A stretch of DNA of 40,893 nucleotides, from the NCBI GenBank assembly GCA_034433305.1, contig DAOUAM010000006.1, positions 1-40,893 on the forward strand, read 5' to 3'. Each line of letters opens with the position of its first letter. Within the stretch, counting starts at the first letter, position 1. The DNA comes from DAOUAM01 sp034433305 (GTDB lineage Bacteria > Chloroflexota > Dehalococcoidia > Lucifugimonadales > DAOUAM01). Position numbers and translations under genes: made by a program. Below are positions 39,808-40,893 of the stretch, piece after piece. The notes under the pieces are model-generated. The model did not search any database. It saw nothing but the letters and a program-made list of their open reading frames with translations, and was not told where the DNA came from.

Positions 39808-40893
39808 TTACCAGGGGCTTCTTCTGTTGCCACCTGGTCGGTCTGACCAGACTGGGCTGAGAGGCCCTTTTGCCTCAATCAGGTGCTCGTGGCTCGCCAA
39901 CACTCGAAGAGTGGCAATGCCAGACTTCGCCAGCTCCTCTTGGGCCACGCGGAGAAACAGCGATTCTACAATCCCATCCCTGAGCACCACCATGAGCACA
40001 GGGTATGTCCCATAGTCCTCTAGAGGCCCAGGGGTGGCGTAGTAGCGCATGTATGGCGCAAGCTTTGCGCGCAAGAAGGCTGGATGCATGGCCCGCCTCT
40101 CATACTCCAGGAAGAAGTGGTACACAGCAGCTCCAGCCCGGCACTGGCCGTAGGCATCGGGGTTGATGAAGTAATAGCGGCCGCCCGACTGGAACCTCCG
40201 GGCGGCCCGATGGGGCGGGTCCAGGTGTATGAGCTGGTGCCCAGACTGGCGGGCCAGGGCAGCGAGAAAACCATAGACGGCGGAGGTGTGGGCGATCTGT
40301 CTGGCAAGCTGCCGTGAGCGTGAGCCTTTGACATCACGCCATGTGGGCGAAGTTCGCGGCGCTGCTGATGAAGGGTCCCATCGCTTCAGCATAGCCCGGA
40401 CCACTACCCCGTCGCGGCGGGCCAGCATCGCCAGCCCGCGCCCTGAGAGGTGGAAGCGGACACGCCCTTCACGCCGAACTCGGTGAATCAGGCCTAGGCG
40501 CAGGGGCAGGTACAGCATCTGGAGCAGCCGGTTCATTGACACGCCGAGGAGGGCGCTCAGGTCAGCCCTGGTGGCCCAGGGCCACAGGGCCAGTTGGTCA
40601 AGGACTCGCTTTTCCGCAGCTGCTAATGCGACCGGAAGGAGGTGGTCCTCGGCCAGCCCCTTTTCAGTGGATAGGAGCTTCCTTGCCGCGGCCTGGATAT
40701 CGCCAGGCGGTGGCAAGAGCCTGGCTGGCGGGCGCTCCAGGGGCACGGCCCCGCCGCGGGCCAGAGGCAGGACACGGCTTAAGGGCCAGGGGTACGGGTC
40801 CGAGGTGGAATGCCAGATGGGGTCGCCCGCGCCGGCCCTCAGCAAGTCCCGCTCAAGGGCGAGGAACGCGGCCAAGGGCAGCCGACCTAGCAG
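39808..40893 (-). CDS. Replication-relaxation family protein (5' end outside window)
   Basis: At least 361 residues are visible; the frame is open to the right edge with no stop, so the true start lies beyond it. A winged-helix segment (LDQLALWPWATRADLSALLGVS ... LLQMLYLPLRLGLIHRV) is followed by HTSAVYGFLAALARQ and FINPDAYGQCR with a core pattern of DPHR..., YFINPD and HFFLEYERR. This resembles the replication-relaxation (MobC-like nickase accessory) family of plasmids and integrative elements. Family membership is by pattern only. Confidence 0.65.
   Translation of the reverse strand: MLGRLPLAAFLALERDLLRAGAGDPIWHSTSDPYPWPLSRVLPLARGGAVPLERPPARLLPPPGDIQAAARKLLSTEKGLAEDHLLPVALAAAEKRVLDQLALWPWATRADLSALLGVSMNRLLQMLYLPLRLGLIHRVRREGRVRFHLSGRGLAMLARRDGVVVRAMLKRWDPSSAAPRTSPTWRDVKGSRSRQLARQIAHTSAVYGFLAALARQSGHQLIHLDPPHRAARRFQSGGRYYFINPDAYGQCRAGAAVYHFFLEYERRAMHPAFLRAKLAPYMRYYATPGPLEDYGTYPVLMVVLRDGIVESLFLRVAQEELAKSGIATLRVLASHEHLIEAKGPLSPVWSDRPGGNRRSPW

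Larger units (their letters stand above)
32340..40893. mobile_element. Putative integrative element at tRNA-Asn (right end outside window)
   Basis: From the 3' end of tRNA-Asn rightwards the content changes from housekeeping genes to a large serine recombinase, an XRE/ImmA/7-TM/PAP2 cassette, three small HTH regulators, a VapBC-type pair and a probable replication-relaxation protein. This is a typical accessory island. The left boundary is inferred from the recombinase frame running into the tRNA. I found no second copy of the tRNA 3' end within the window, so the right junction must lie beyond 40893. No virion, conjugation or relaxase genes are visible in the part seen. Confidence 0.65.

Overview
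The window is GC-rich bacterial DNA. The gene set fits an uncultured Chloroflexota, probably a Dehalococcoidia-like lineage. The pointers are a bacterial HerA/NurA pair, SelB, a two-gene 2-oxoacid:ferredoxin oxidoreductase, System I cytochrome c maturation with a CXXXY-type CcmE, many GTG/TTG starts, and a scattered double-hairpin repeat. This placement is inferred from gene content; no rRNA is present.

Layout. 1-567: the 3' end of an IS110-type transposase, then repeats including a ~107 bp element with 12 bp inverted ends. 568-4054: an FAH-family hydrolase coupled to a KTSC protein, a Rieske ferredoxin, and the queuosine precursor operon queF-queC-queE; queD lies alone at 11.7-12.1 kb. 4142-12105: cytochrome c maturation genes in two blocks (ccmA-ccmB on +; ccmC-ccmD-ccmE on -). 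Between them are korA-korB, a divergent ECF sigma/zinc anti-sigma pair and a CDGSH protein. 12232-16169: diacylglycerol kinase-like protein, MFS transporter, enolase-superfamily dehydratase, a small zincin, and a DUF2283 gene whose end has been overrun by repeats. 16212-22305 (minus strand): selB, an unknown gene, nurA, an unknown HerA-linked gene, herA. 22372-32170: hemW, ychF, holA, a lone oppD-like ATPase, a PHP phosphoesterase, clpC, an alpha/beta hydrolase and a VTT/DedA-like membrane protein.

32282-40893: a tRNA-Asn(GTT) gene, then a putative integrative element running off the right edge. A large serine recombinase points at the tRNA, and its last ~20 codons are antisense tRNA sequence. 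The core of the element is a divergent regulatory region, 37610-37911. To the left it drives a four-gene cassette: XRE regulator, ImmA/IrrE-like zinc peptidase, 7-TM protein with a cytosolic tail, PAP2 phosphatase. To the right lie three small HTH genes. Both promoter sides carry copies of one operator (12-mer TTGGTAACGATA plus GTTAC half-sites), like a phage-type switch. Beyond are a VapBC-type toxin-antitoxin pair and a probable replication-relaxation (mobilisation/replication) protein.

The most interesting system is this cassette. An HTH repressor with an ImmA-type peptidase usually senses a signal by repressor cleavage. Coupling that pair to a 7-TM protein and a lipid-phosphate phosphatase suggests a membrane-linked stress, defence or element-control module. 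Its function is inferred only.
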